Part shown: positions 1-11,535 of the stretch, one piece after another | How positions within the stretch are numbered: position 1 is the stretch's first letter | Layout of the letters: every line of letters begins with the position of its first letter | Translations under genes and position numbers: made by a program | Source: Torymus aiolomorphi | Lineage: Eukaryota > Arthropoda > Insecta > Hymenoptera > Torymidae | Reading direction: 5' to 3' | DNA: 64,000 bases | Assembly: GCA_036365515.1 (NCBI GenBank) | Contig: CM070877.1 | Location: 65,732,522-65,796,521 of the forward strand | Notes under the pieces: model-generated | Seen by the model: only the letters and a program-made list of their open reading frames with translations | Told to the model about the DNA's origin: nothing | Databases searched by the model: none

Positions 1-684
1 GAAATATGCGAGTCAGATATTAAATATAGAAATTTGATAGGTGCATTATTATATATAAGTTCAAGTACAAGGCCCGATATAAGTTATAGTGTAAATTATC
101 TCAGTAGATATCAAAATAGTTATAATGAGACTCATTGGAAATATGCGTTACGAATCTTGAAATACTTGTATTTAACTAAAGATTTAAATATGAATTATAA
201 AAGGAATGTAAATTGCGAAATTATAGATTGTTGTGTAGACGCAGATTGGGCTGGTGATAATGTTGACAGAAAATCCACATCTGGATATGTTATTAAAGTA
301 TTTGGGAATGTAATCGATTGGAAATCGCGAAAACAAAAAACTGTAACAAAGGCTTCAACTTATGCAGAATATGTAGCCTTATCTGAGGCAGTTAGTGAAG
401 TAAAGTTTATAATAGAGGTAATGAAAAACTTTAATGTAGAATTGATTGATTCTGTAAAGATATTTAAGGATAACACAGGTACGATAAATATAGCGAATTA
501 TGGAAACCTTACTAAGAATTCGAAGCACATAGAAATACATTATCACTATGTTCATGGAAGCGTGAAAGAAAAAGAAATTGTAATAATTAAAATTGACTCG
601 AATGATAATGTTGCGGATATCTTTACAAAAGCGTTGTGTAAAGATAAATTTGAAAAGTTCAGAGAATTATTGAATATCATGTAA
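1..684 (+). CDS. pol: Ty1/copia pol, C-terminal RNase H part (5' end outside window)
   Basis: The reading frame is open from the first base and ends at 682-684. The protein shows the copia end-of-RT signature (IGALLY, STRPDISYSVNYLSR) and then the RNase H domain: DADWAGD, KSTSGY, an AEYVALSEA catalytic block, KDNTG, HIEIHYH and VADIFTKAL. Copia RNase H degrades the RNA strand during reverse transcription in the virus-like particle. The frame is intact here, but gag, integrase and most of RT lie outside the window. It is followed after 36 bases, including a purine-rich AAGGAGG tract, by an LTR. It belongs to a different copia lineage from the element at 48688-57450. Confidence 0.9.
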   Translation, partial: EICESDIKYRNLIGALLYISSSTRPDISYSVNYLSRYQNSYNETHWKYALRILKYLYLTKDLNMNYKRNVNCEIIDCCVDADWAGDNVDRKSTSGYVIKVFGNVIDWKSRKQKTVTKASTYAEYVALSEAVSEVKFIIEVMKNFNVELIDSVKIFKDNTGTINIANYGNLTKNSKHIEIHYHYVHGSVKEKEIVIIKIDSNDNVADIFTKALCKDKFEKFRELLNIM

Positions 685-720
685 TAAATTAAAAGTGTAC
701 AATATATATGTAAGGAGGCG

Positions 721-1043
721 TGTTGAAAATAGTGTACATCTATATTGCATGCATGAATATATACAGTAGGTATGTGTGAGCGCGTGACTGTATTGAGAGC
801 GCGCAATGTCGTATGAGTCCGAACGTAAACATGTACCTCTCGCCTTCCTTATAGTGTGTGCCTGAGCAAGCATCTAAGTTGAGGAGCAGCGAACGATACG
901 CTGCTCTCTCTCTCTCTACTTTGTACGCCGAACGAGAAGCACCTCGCGCGTGGCGCAAGGTAGCGCCGTGAACTAAGTCTCAATAACTCTTTATTATATT
1001 ACTACATTAAATAAGTCTCTCCTTAATTAACCACACCTCAACA
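721..1043 (+). repeat. 3' LTR of the Ty1/copia element
   Basis: It starts TGTTGA and ends TCAACA, a perfect terminal inverted repeat, directly after the polypurine tract AAGGAGGCG. It holds a CT-rich stretch near 905 and an ATTAAA-like polyadenylation signal near 1004. The partner 5' LTR is outside the window, so the target duplication cannot be checked. Confidence 0.8.
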
Positions 1044-1118
1044 AGATTAACTATTATTAATCAAATATCAGTAATTATAGAATAACACATACTTATATGC
1101 TATCCATGCGCGCTCAAT

Positions 1119-1559
<441 letters not shown>

Positions 1560-1565
1560 ACTATG

Positions 1566-2056
1566 AGTAGTAAGTGTACCACTATAGGGAGACAGATAGG
1601 TATCAGGTTACTCTTCCGGTGTCATCTTCAAGTGGGCACTTGGCTGAAGTGAGTAGTAGCAAAACAGTGGTTAATTAGTGTTTATTTATATAGACAATGA
1701 TTAATAGCCTATTGTTAATGAGCTACTGTTAAAGTGCCCACTTGATGGCGCCGTAACCTGATACCTCTGGGCGCGCTATAGCGGTCAGTGATGTCTGCTG
1801 GTGCGCTATACCAGTCATGGCGCCCCCCACTCCTTCAGCTTGAGCAGCAGAGAGGGGGCGGACTACGCTATACATACCTCTGTGCGCTATAGCGGTCAGT
1901 GATGCCTGCTGGTGCGCTATACCAGTCATGGCGCCCCCCACTCCTTCAGCTTGAGCGCACGGCGGACTACGCTATACCCGTCACGAGCTATCCCCTCTCT
2001 CCACGGGCAGGTTGAGCGCCTACACTATATCGGTCATGCACATGTTCTCCGGGCGG
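1566..2056 (+). repeat. Left terminal inverted repeat of the Polinton
   Basis: It matches the reverse complement of 26105-26647 with small indels. Inside it an approximately 110-bp unit (GCGCTATAGCGGTCAGTGAT...) is repeated twice in tandem (about 1770-1985). It lacks an approximately 60-bp AT-rich stretch that is present in the right copy. Confidence 0.93.
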
Positions 2057-2159
2057 CTTGAGTGTATTGGTGTGTGGATTTGTGAGAGAGGAGGTGGATG
2101 CGAGGAAGTGGATAAAATAAAAATAATTTTTAAATTAAAAAATATTAATTTTTATTTAA

Positions 2160-2450
2160 CACACGCGAATGTACACATATCGTTTCACACTGAATATTTG
2201 TCATACATATAGGTGGCGTTGCACGCGTACACTCATACAGGCACACACAAGGGAATATTACGCGGGCGCGAATGTACATATATATCGTTGCACACACACA
2301 AAGGAATATTTTACATACATATAGGCGGCGTTGCATACACACACAGTCGGTAAATATAAGATCACGTGAATGTACATATATATATCGTTGCACGCACAAA
2401 GGAATATTTTAGATACATATAGGCGGGGTTGCACACGTACATACCCGCAC
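2160..2450. repeat. Tandem minisatellite in the Polinton left arm
   Basis: Three imperfect copies of an 80-100-bp unit with the core GAATGTACATATATATCGTT, then GGAATATTTTACATACATAT and AGGCGGCGTTGCA. They start near 2165, 2268 and 2368. The sequence is rich in ACAC and TATA steps. Confidence 0.7.
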
Positions 2451-2543
2451 ACAGTCGTTTCACACAGTCGTTTCACACACACACTGCGCACACTACACTT
2501 TTTGCTGTTCTTGCTGGTGGTGGTGGTGATGGTGCTGCAGCGA

Positions 2544-3581
2544 TCACGACGGCGGCGATGGCGATCGCGGTGCGTCCATTTGTTGGAGGCATCCGCATGA
2601 ACTATTTCTGCACGTGGCGCACCTGAATTGGCTACAGCGCCAACACTGCTCCCACGTCAGGCCATCTGGATTGCGCCGTAGAGGACGGAATATTGTTCTG
2701 CATGAACTGCAGCATGTTCCCGCTGGCGGTCTGGTTTGCTGTTGTTGTTGTATTTGTTGTACTTGCTGCTGCTGCTGCTGTGCGATGGCCAGTATTTCTT
2801 CTTTAATATGCTCTACTTCTCGGGCGGTGCGATTCACACCCATCCTGTAGCGCTCCAGTCGGTTGCGGGCGATGGTGAGCCGGTGCTGCAGAGTGGCAAT
2901 TTTTCGACTTGTTTGCTCCATGGTCCGAGCAATACTGGCGAGCGGCTATGCTGGCGGTACGGCGTGATGTCGCGGGTGACGGCGGCTGCAGTGGTGGGGA
3001 GCCTCGGCGGTGGGGGTCTCGCTGGTTGTGCAAATGGGTTTCGGGGCGTTCCTTCAATTTCCACGCTGCTGCTATGTTGGCGGTATGACGCAATGGCGCT
3101 GGTGCCGTCGGTGGTGGTGGTGGGGGCCCCTTTAGCCTCACTCTGTATCCTGCTTTTATCGACGGCGATGCATGCGTAATGAGTACGGCCTTTGCCGTAT
3201 ACGCCTCCTGGACCGCGTCCGTCTGCGCTGTCTCTCGATACGTGACGAGTACAGCCTTTGGTGCGTATCTGGAAGTTGTATACGGCTCATGCACCGAGTC
3301 CGTACACGCTGCCTCTCGTTCTCCGGCCAGGCTCCCAGGAGTACCGCTATATCCACTGTTAGGCGGTCGTATACTTCTTGAGCATCTTGATTGTATTTTC
3401 GCTCGCTCCACAAGCGCTGCGTGGCGCAATTTAAACAGCGGACACTCTTGTTTTCTATGTTTTCCGTGAGCTGTTCGAGGTCTGTGTCGGAAGCGGCTAT
3501 CTTCTTATACACCCAGTATTGCTCATTGAAAACAGCTTGCAAAATGCTTTCAATGAATTTAAAATTTTCTAGGGATTCCAT
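2544..3581 (-). pseudogene. Minus-strand Polinton left-arm gene: helical N-terminus, Cys-rich C-terminus, frameshifted
   Basis: Three overlapping minus-strand frames look coding. From ATG 3581 a helical, charged segment begins MESLENFKF and contains a CLNCATQRL motif. A second frame (about 3350-3100) has two related blocks ending KAVLVT and KAVLIT. A third, from 2921, has MEQTSRK, a coiled-coil-like region, a poly-Gln run and a Cys-rich end (CCSSC, CWRC, CATC, CGC) suggesting a zinc-binding fold. Together they suit one gene with two frameshifts, or a spliced gene; they could also be two or three separate genes. It is transcribed towards the left TIR, away from all other Polinton genes. I do not recognise the family and assign no function. 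A TTAAAAG box lies upstream at about 3668-3674. Confidence 0.4.
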
Positions 3582-3689
3582 GGTGCTGCTGCTGCTGTTG
3601 ACGACGACGGCGACGATGTGTCCAGCTAAGCTTGGTTGGCACTGTGGTAGTGCAGTGCGCACCCCGCTCTTTTAAGTGTACGGGCGTGG

Positions 3690-4130
3690 AGGGTAGAGTG
3701 GGGAGCAACTGGCCAGGGCGAGGGAGTAAGTACGAGCGTTTCCTACAGAAACTTTCAGTTTTATTAGTAGTGTTTATAAAATTCTCGGGGGTTTATTAGT
3801 AGTGTTATAAAATTCTCGGGGAATAGTGTGAGCGATGAAAAAGTACCCGATTAATCGCAGGGGTTTATGGTGGATAAAGAGATGAGAATCTGTCCAGGAG
3901 GACAGAGTAAGCACACACGTTTCCTACAGAAACTCTCGGTTTTACGATTTGTAGTATTAGGTCGAGAAAATTCTTAGGGAACAGCGTGGGTTGCGAAAAA
4001 AAAGTGCCAGAGCCTTGGGGCCACTTTTCAAGCGTTCTCAGGGCAAGACAATTTTCAGCCGTTGGTGTGCGCTCCGAAGAAAGTGACCTGCTCGGGGAAA
4101 GCCTGTACATTTTTGCCGTTGTGAGGTATT
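3690..4130. repeat. Diverged direct repeat between left-arm gene and polymerase region
   Basis: A block with CGTTTCCTACAGAAACT, AAAATTC and GGGAA-AG-GTG elements occurs near 3738-3860 and again near 3918-4010. A shorter duplication, TTTATTAGTAGTGTT-TATAAAATTCTCGGGG, lies at 3760-3822. Open frames here are short and show no family signature. Confidence 0.55.
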
Positions 4131-4575
4131 TACGACGTACTTACGAGCGATAAACGAACTAGCAGACTCATAATGCTAGTCTGTATTTAGAGTTTTCTCT
4201 TATTTCGTCCGCCCGGGTGAGTAATGTTTTGTAAAACAATACCCCCGACTGGGGCGACACAACGGGCTGTATAGTTTTTATCTCAAGTGCGCTTCTCGGC
4301 TTTCTCGCATCAATAGGGTCGTATTTTACGGTGCTGGTCCCACGCACGTACGTTTAAGGAAGTGTTTTTTCTCAGCTGGACTGGCTGTGTAGTGTTGCTA
4401 TTTTTTTCGATGTCCACTCTTTTTTCATAAGATGTTTATTTTGACTCTCGGGAATGTTTCGAAGAAAATGTGCTCATGGGGTAGGGCGTTGTCGTCAACT
4501 TCTTCGAGATGACTAGATGACTAATTTTTTTATCATACGTTTGTTGGGGTGCGTTTCAAAGATGACGTGTGTGTG
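4131..4575. other. Non-coding stretch upstream of the spliced Polinton gene
   Basis: No gene is supported here. It probably holds the promoter region for the rightward genes, since a TATA-like box follows at 4576. Confidence 0.45.
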
Positions 4576-4582
4576 TATAAGA
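4576..4582 (+). promoter_or_regulatory. Candidate TATA box of the gene before polB
   Basis: TATAAGA lies 54 bases upstream of the ATG at 4630, a fitting distance for a start site near 4605 and a short leader. Confidence 0.4.
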
Positions 4583-4629
4583 AGCCCAAGCTCGCATGCG
4601 ACGCGCTCAGTCTATTCAGAAGTTTCGAG

Positions 4630-5925
4630 ATGGATAATCAGGCAAATAGTTCGTTGCGGAAAGCTGTGTTACGGCTCGCGGCTAGAGCCCGTCACGGCAG
4701 AAATCCCGCGTGGCTGCGGCGTTTACGGCGTATGTCGTGTGAAAACTTATCAGTGCAATTACGGCTACTACTAAGAATGGCAGGGTATCGCGCAATAGTG
4801 CGTCTTTACAACGCATTCGCTTGTTCGCGCGAAGTACAGACCGTCATTGAAGATGATGTCTTCGAGCGTCGATTAAGTGGATTGCCCGTGTTTCGCGGTA
4901 TTGCGAATGCACGCGTGGAGCGTTTAGGTAAGTCTAAAACTTTTTTTTCAAAATAATTTTCCTTTACTTTTTTTTTTTATTTACATATTTTTATTTACAG
5001 CTTAGGGAAGTCTCGTTCGCGATGATTCGGATGCGGAACTATCCGATAGCTCGAGTGCGGCCAGCGATGAGATGCATTTCGAGCCAAGCGTGGCAGCCAT
5101 GCCGCCGCAGCACTCGGCGCGCACGGCAGGCGTATTTAATCCTGTAGTGCGGCAACTCAACTTTGACTACACTGATACGGAGAGCGAAGGTGCAGGCGAG
5201 CAGCTGGTTGTCGCGGCCGACGTGCACAGGTCCGAAGATGACCACCCCGAAGACGCCCAGCCCGAAAGCCCGTCGCTCATCGCGTGGGAGCATTTCGACA
5301 ACGACAGCGGCGACGAGGTGGGGGAGTCGGAGACGGAAGAGGAGCGAGTGGCGCGAATCAAGGTTGATAGGCGCCTAGAAGAGATGCTGCACAGGGACCT
5401 CGAGATTGCCGACGCGCTTGAGATGTACAATCGTCCGCTAGTGACAGAAGCAGAATGACGTCTTATCACGAGCCATCCGCCCAACGTGAATGTCGAAGAT
5501 AACAGCACAGCTGCAAACACTGTGCACGCCGATCGTGAACGGCTGTTGACGGGTTTGCAAGGCGTGGCAAACATGGTTACCGCCGACTACTATCACAATT
5601 ACCCGGCGCATCGCCGTGTCAACGAATGTAAGTAAAAATATATTTATTTAAGAGCGTTTCTGATTTTGTTTTTAAAAAGTCAAATATTTTTATTATAGTT
5701 ATCCGCACGCGCGATCTGATGCATCGGGAAATTCATTCGTCGCTCCCCGATGTCGACGGTTTGCCGGAGTTATATGAGCAAATAGCGCATAATCCGCAGG
5801 CAACGATTCAGCGCTGGTTCCGCGACCTAGCGCAAGACGAGACTTCGGCGTTATATACCGTCGCAAACATCAGAGATCTTATAGCGCGATTACTCGAAAG
5901 TTTTGCCGGTTATTCCGAGCCTTAA
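4630..5925 (+). pseudogene. Spliced Polinton gene of unknown function upstream of polB
   Basis: Exon 1 starts at ATG 4630 and encodes an Arg-rich helical segment. A GTAAGT donor follows at about 4933 and a TTTTTATTTACAG acceptor ends at 5000. Exon 2 (about 5001-5627) encodes a very acidic Ser/Asp/Glu-rich region. It is interrupted by an in-frame TGA at 5456-5458, after which the same frame stays open. Donor 5628 (GTAAGT) and acceptor 5698 (ATTATAG) join exon 2 to exon 3 (5699-5925) exactly in phase 1. Exon 3 encodes a helical segment rich in Leu and Arg and ends in TAA. The first junction does not keep the frame as written, so there is at least one further lesion. I do not recognise the family. 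The basic N-terminus, acidic middle and position before polB suggest a replication or regulatory role, which is inference only. Confidence 0.5.
5628..5698 (+). other. Small intron (71 nt), phase 1
   Basis: GTAAGT donor, AT-rich body and TATTATAG acceptor. The flanking frames (frame 2 before, frame 1 after) join in phase when it is removed. Confidence 0.65.
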
Positions 5926-6003
5926 ATGTAAAAAAAAAATCAGAAACGTTTAAAAATAAAAAAGTTAAGAAAATATAATTTGTTTTTGACTTTTTTTATT
6001 TAG

Positions 6004-9000
6004 CGAGTCCCGAGGCCCATTCCCTGTCGCCGCAGGTAGGTGACGGTGTTTATAGTAGCAGCAGCAGCAGCAGCGTCGTGGCGGCCAGCCCCGAGAACAA
6101 TGAAGTTATACAGCGCGGCGGCGAGCGCTTCATCGTTGCAGCCGAGGGGCAACAGTACCTGCGGCGGTTTGGTGTCCAAGGGCGCACGATTAGTTTTAGA
6201 ATAGGTGAACCGCGTGAGGGAGAAAATGTTGTATTATGGATGGAAGCGGCGGTTAGCGATATCCATAACTACATAACGGAGCATGTTCCGGGTAATAGTT
6301 TAATCAGTGTGAGCGTACGAAGCGAGCGGTTTGCGCAAAGTCCCGGTGGGCTCTCGTTCAGGCCTATCGAAAATTTCACCATCGCTGATTTATGGAATCT
6401 AATTAGTTCCATATGTCAGAGTAATGAGATTATAGGCATTGACGACACGTTTATTTTACGAGCTTATTACGTTGAAATGCCCGTTGGTGCAGGTAGAATG
6501 CGCGCGAAAGGAGCTCTGACGGCGACCAGCCTTCAGAAGCGCTCAATAGTGACTATACAAAATGACGCCGATAATCTCTGTTTACCGCGCGCGCTCGTAG
6601 TGGCGAAAGCCCACTTGGTGCTTAAGGGGCGGGATTGCGCGGAGGCCCGTAAAGAGTGGAAAAGCATACGCGATTCACGTCGCGCCCTGCAGAAACAACG
6701 CGCGGAAAAACTCGTGGGTGACGCTGGTGTGTTTTTACCGCGCGAGGGGTGCGAGTTTCGCGAGCTGTTAGCGTTTCAAAATTTTTTTGTCGTGTCGGGA
6801 ATCGCGATCGTTGTTTTCGAAATTGAAAATTTTGGTAATGGCGATGCTCCGCTTTTCGACGGTCGAAACACGTTCGAAGAATTAAATATTCCTCTTCACG
6901 GTGTAATTTATTTAATTTTTGAAGAGCGTCGGCGTCATTTCAACGTAATTACGAATTTATTTGCTGCGGCTGGGGCGCGGTTTTTTTGTTCTTATTGCAA
7001 CAAAGGGTATCGCTGTGTCGACCAACACACTTGTCCGCGTACTTGTCAATGTTGTTTCGTAAGACCGCCCTGTAGGAGCGACGGCGTGGAAATGATTGAG
7101 TGTGCAGACTGCGGGCGCAAATTCTTTGGACACGAATGTTTTGCGAAACATAAGCAGCCGGGGTCGTATAAAAAAAGTAATAAGAGAGTCTGCGACGTCG
7201 TGCGCCTGTGTGCACACTGCTTAAAGATCGTGAATATTTTCAGACGGCAACACGAGTGCGGTGTCGGTTACTGTAAGCAATGCATGAAACACCATCCGTT
7301 TAACGATCAGTGCTTCATGCAGTCTATTATTGAAAATGACGCGAACGCGACTAAAAAATATTTGTATATTTTTTATGATTTTGAAACACGTCAGGACACA
7401 CCGTACGCTCAAAACATACAGCTTCACGTGCCGAATCTGTGCGTCGCGTATCAGGTCTGTACCGACTGCATGGCTATCGACGATATAAAAATTATCTGCA
7501 ACACATGCGGGGCGCGCGAGTTTGTTTTTACGCGGGATCCGGTGAGAGAGCTGTTAGGTTTGTGCATTCGGGTAAACACTGCTTTCGCGGAAATTATATG
7601 CATCGCCCACAATGCCAAAGCTTTTGACGCGCAATTTATTCTAAAAGAACTGGCCGAGAATCCCGAGTATAGCTCGCCCAGCGTCATTTTGAGCGGTCAA
7701 AATGTAACACTGCTTAAATATGGCCGCACCAAATTCATCGATAGCATAAATTACTTTCAGATGAAATTAAGCGCGTTGCCAGTGACCTTTGGTTTACCGG
7801 AGAGCGTTAAAAAGGGCTATTTTCCCCATCTGTTTAACACTCTCGCCGCTCGGGACTACATCGGTTCTCTACCGCCCGTTGAGTTTTGTGGCCCTGACTC
7901 GATGAGCGTAGCCGCTCGTGAGGATTTTCTTGCCTGGCACCGTGAAACGAGTTCGGACTATATATTCGACATGAAAAAGGAGATTGTCGAGTACTGTCAA
8001 ATGGATGTAGAAATTCTCAGGCTGGCATGCATACAATTTCGGAAAATTTTCCTAGATGTGTCTGATATGGACCCGTTCGTATCAGCGTGCACTATAGCGT
8101 CGGCGTGTTGGCACGTTTATAGAAAAAACTTTTTGACCGCGAATACCATCGGTATAATACCGCGCAACGGTTATAGATGCGCCGAAAGGCATTCTCAAAA
8201 ATCTATAGAGTGGCTACTCTGTTGCGAGCGAGAAATCGGCCGAGAGATTGTACACGCGGGGCGCGCGTGCGAGTTTCGTTTACCGGAGGGCTATTTAGTG
8301 GATGGTTACCTGCCGGCCGCCGCAAAGGAATTGTTTTCGAATTTCAAGGCTGCTATCGGCACGGTTGCCCGCGGTGTTTTCCAAATATGCGCGATTCGAC
8401 AAAAACCCGTTTCAATCAAACTTTTGCGCAAGCTTACGAGAGCACATGTGAAAAAATTATACACATGAGGAGAGCCGGTTACGAAGTGCGCGAGATGTGG
8501 GAATGCGATTTTGAGCGGTTAAAAGCTCAGCAACCAGATATCGAGCGTTACATCAGCAATCATCCTATAATGTGTAAAATCACGCTTGATCCGCGCGACG
8601 GGTTTTTCGGTGGGCGCACAGAGAATATCGTCACCTCGTACAGAGTCGCCGCGGATGAAGAGATCAAATATACGGATATTTGCTCTCTTTACCCGTATAT
8701 TTGTAAAAGAGGTCGTTTTCCAATTGGTCACCCACGTATTTACAGCGGGGGAGAATGTGCCGCGCTAACGGGCGGTCAAAACAACAATCTCGCGAGCGTC
8801 GAGGGCCTGCTTAAATGTCGCGTGTTACCGCCGCGTGATTTATTACTGCCTGTGCTGCCTGTAAAAATGCACAATCGCCTTATTTTCGGGCTATGTCGTT
8901 CTTGTTGCGCCGAATTACGCGAGGAGGATTGCAATCACGAACAAGCGGAAGATCGTGAATTTACAGGCACATGGGTTGTGCGCGAGCTGCGCACAAGGCG

Positions 9001-10013
9001 GTAGAACTGGGCTACAATATCATCGAGATTTACGTGATATGGCAATTTGAGAGCACGCAGTACGACCAGCACACGGGCGAGGGCGGTTTGTTCGCCAACT
9101 ATGTAAATACTTTCCTTCGACTTAAACAGCAGGCCAGCGGGTGGCCGAGCTGGTGCGTCGACGACGTGTCGAAGCAGCGGTACATTGACGAGTACGAGCG
9201 CGACGAAGGGATTAGATTAGATGCTGATAAAATTGAAAAAAATTCCGGTTTGCGCTCGCTCGCCAGTACTGCTTAAATTCACTCTGGGGCAAGTTTGGGC
9301 AGCGCTCTAATTTAAAGCAAACGGAAATTGTAAAAACGCGCGAAGACCTGTTGAAACTGTTAGCGGCGCCGGAAAAAGAGGTTTTCGATGTACTGCCAGT
9401 GAGCGAAAACCTCTTGTACGCGAATTGGTGCTACGTAGATGATGCTGTAGAATCTGCCCGCAGCACATGTGTTGTATTAGCCGCGTACACGACAGAGCAG
9501 GCACGACTAGAACTTTACAATTACATTGAAAAGCTCACGGCCGCGCGAGTTCTCTACATGGACATCGATTCGTGTATATTTAAACGCAACCGAAATAATC
9601 CAGACGAATACAGGCCTGCTCTGGGAAGTTTACTCGGCAATATGACAGACGAGCTGAAGGTTTATGGCGAGGGCTCATTCATCACCGACTTTATCTCCGG
9701 GGGGCCAAAATTTTATGCCTTTCGGGCCTTTGTCCCTTCGAGCGGCGAGACTGTCGAGTGTTGTAAGATGAAAGGCGTCTCGTTAAATAGTTCAAATTCG
9801 CGTAAAATTAATTTTGACAGCGTGGAGCGCTTGATCGCGACGTACTTTGAGGGCGACGCCACACCTATCGTTCTCAATTACAATGCCATCAGACGCACGC
9901 GCACACACGAAGTCATCACGTGCGCCGAAAAAAAGTCCTGCTCTGTAATGCTGAGGAAGCGAAGGTACTTCGCAAATGGTACTTCGCGCCCTTTCGGCTA
10001 CAAAGCGGAATAA
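6004..10013 (+). pseudogene. pPolB: Protein-primed family B DNA polymerase of the Polinton, frameshifted
   Basis: This is the replicative polymerase, expected to copy the linear element by protein priming. The frame is open from an acceptor-like TTTATTTAG at 5995-6003; a GTG at 6078 is only the first tool-style start. Visible in order: N-terminal domain; a Cys/His-rich zinc-binding region (about 6980-7320); ExoI (YDFETR, near 7372); ExoII (HNAKAFD, near 7605); ExoIII (YCQMDVEIL, near 7993); a CYRHGCP motif (near 8365); polymerase motif A (SLYP, near 8685); motif B (NSLWGKFG, near 9272); motif C (YMDIDS, near 9560). All catalytic motifs are present, but the frame changes near 8320 (3 to 2), 8990 (2 to 1) and 9265 (1 to 3). 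The break into four frames makes this copy non-functional unless some are assembly errors. The length is typical of Polinton polymerases. Confidence 0.93.
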
Positions 10014-10421
10014 TTTATATATTTGTATGCGACGTTCTTGCTGTAAAAGAAATGTAAAAATATATTTATTCTTTTGGAAAAAAAATTCATTCATTTCCCC
10101 CATCTGCTACAGATAAAGTTCTAATTGTTGTTGTTAACCGCTTGAAAACGCGCTTGTAGTGCTTATCGGCGGTTATGTGCTCGTCCCCGCGGTAATGTGC
10201 TCGTCCCCGCGGCCATGAGCTGGCCACCACGTCCACCGCGTCCCCCGCGACGATTCGCTCACCCCCGCGGTTGACTAGCGGTCCACCGCCCGCGCCGCCG
10301 CCGCCGCCGCTAATGTTCTTTGGCTCTGCACGCAGGCGAGTATTATAAAAACTTCGGGCTGTCGAGTAGCCGTGGTACTCTTTGTCTTTCTCGTCGCGCG
10401 CGAGGTCCTCGTGAAAAAAAC
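10014..10421 (+). promoter_or_regulatory. Intergenic region with GC-rich repeats and TATA box before the ATPase
   Basis: Holds two copies of a 22-bp unit (TATGTGCTCGTCCCCGCGGT and a variant, about 10175-10222), other CCCCGCG boxes and a CCG run. TATAAAA at 10344-10350 lies 72 bases before the ATPase ATG and is a reasonable promoter. Confidence 0.5.
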
Positions 10422-11084
10422 ATGGACATTCGTTGGAAGCATCCGTTTACCTGCTGCGTATGCGGGCCCACAGGCTGCGGGAAAACCCTGTTCGTGCAGC
10501 GCTTTCTCGCGCAGCTCCCGGCAATGTGCGATGCTAGCTTTCACCGTATATTATTTTATTACGCCGAATGGCAGGAGGCATATCGAACAGCCTTTAAGCC
10601 CCAAGCACCCACAACCATCGAGTTTCGAGAGGGACTGCCGCAGGTAGTCGACTATTCACGGGACAATGACAAAAAAAAATTACTAATCCTCGACGATCTC
10701 ATGCGCGAGTCTTCGAGTGATGTTATTTTGGATTTATTCACGAAAGGCAGTCACCACAAAAATATAAGCGTCATATTCATCACGCAAAATGTTTTTCACA
10801 AAAGAAAGGCACAGCGCGACATAAGTTTAAATACCAAATATCTCGTGCTGTTCAAAAATCCGCGCGACAAAGCACAGATACAACATCTGGCGCGACAAAT
10901 TCATCCGGAGGACTCGCTTTTTTTACGCGACGCGTACGTCGATGCGACGCGCTTGCCACATTCTTATCTCTTTATCGATCTCTCGCAGGACTGCTTGGAC
11001 GCGTTTAGATTTCGTAGCAATATCTTTCCCGACGACCATGAGCCACATTACGCGTACGTACCAAAGCACCTTAAAGTACGCTGA
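10422..11084 (+). CDS. ATP: Polinton genome-packaging ATPase (FtsK/HerA, A32-like)
   Basis: The protein of about 220 aa is intact. Walker A is GPTGCGKT near residue 15 and Walker B is KLLILDDLM near residue 85, followed by a sensor-like IFITQN. Packaging ATPases of this family pump the genome into a preformed capsid, using ATP. The ATG at 10422 (MDIRWKHPFTC) is preferred because the frame upstream has no ATG and a TATAAAA box lies 72 bases before it. It is followed by the small basic protein in the same direction. No lesion is seen. Confidence 0.92.
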   Translation: MDIRWKHPFTCCVCGPTGCGKTLFVQRFLAQLPAMCDASFHRILFYYAEWQEAYRTAFKPQAPTTIEFREGLPQVVDYSRDNDKKKLLILDDLMRESSSDVILDLFTKGSHHKNISVIFITQNVFHKRKAQRDISLNTKYLVLFKNPRDKAQIQHLARQIHPEDSLFLRDAYVDATRLPHSYLFIDLSQDCLDAFRFRSNIFPDDHEPHYAYVPKHLKVR

Positions 11085-11117
11085 TTACGCTAGCCACGCA
11101 TCAGTTGGACAAAAACT

Positions 11118-11534
11118 ATGGCAGCGGGCAGTTGCATCGGAGCCCGACGCCGCCGCCGCGGAATACACCCGCGCGGTAAACATTTTTCCAAGAAAAATCT
11201 CGCGCTCCTCAGTGCACTCTGTCACGGCGATAAGAAACATCGAGCGGCTATCGCGCGCACGGCCAACAAACAGCTCGTCAAGTGCATATGCGAGTGCGCG
11301 TTGAACGTTTTACAAGGGGTCGTAAAATTGAGCGATACCGACAAGAGGCGATTGCGCAGACATAAACACACACTTAGAAAGCTGAGTGACGTACACCGGG
11401 GAAACACCGATTAGCGCACAAAGAAACGATCGATTATTCAGAGTGGCGGATCATTTTTACCGCTCTTGCTCGCCCCAATACTCGGAACGCTAATCTCAAA
11501 AATATTTGGATCGGGTGGCGGCGCCACGCGATAA
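11118..11534 (+). pseudogene. Small basic conserved Polinton protein with hydrophobic tail, one in-frame stop
   Basis: The frame from ATG 11118 encodes an Arg-rich start, a conserved helical block (SALCHGDKKHR, KCICECALNVLQG) and a Lys/Arg-rich segment. A TAG stands at 11412-11414, but the same frame stays open to a TAA at 11532-11534 and encodes a Gly-rich turn and a hydrophobic segment (LLLAPILG). That layout is familiar from Polintons, where a small basic protein with a membrane-like tail sits between ATPase and integrase. Its function is not established. The TAG is probably a mutation in this copy. Minor virion component is a guess from the context. Confidence 0.6.
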
Positions 11535-11535
11535 G

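Noticed and set aside
1729..1941. Minus-strand frame in the left TIR with repeated GGAMTGIAHQQ
   Set aside because: It is a by-product of the TIR tandem duplication; the right TIR does not preserve it as a gene.
3865..4110. 81-codon minus-strand frame
   Set aside because: It overlaps direct repeats and has no protein-like features.
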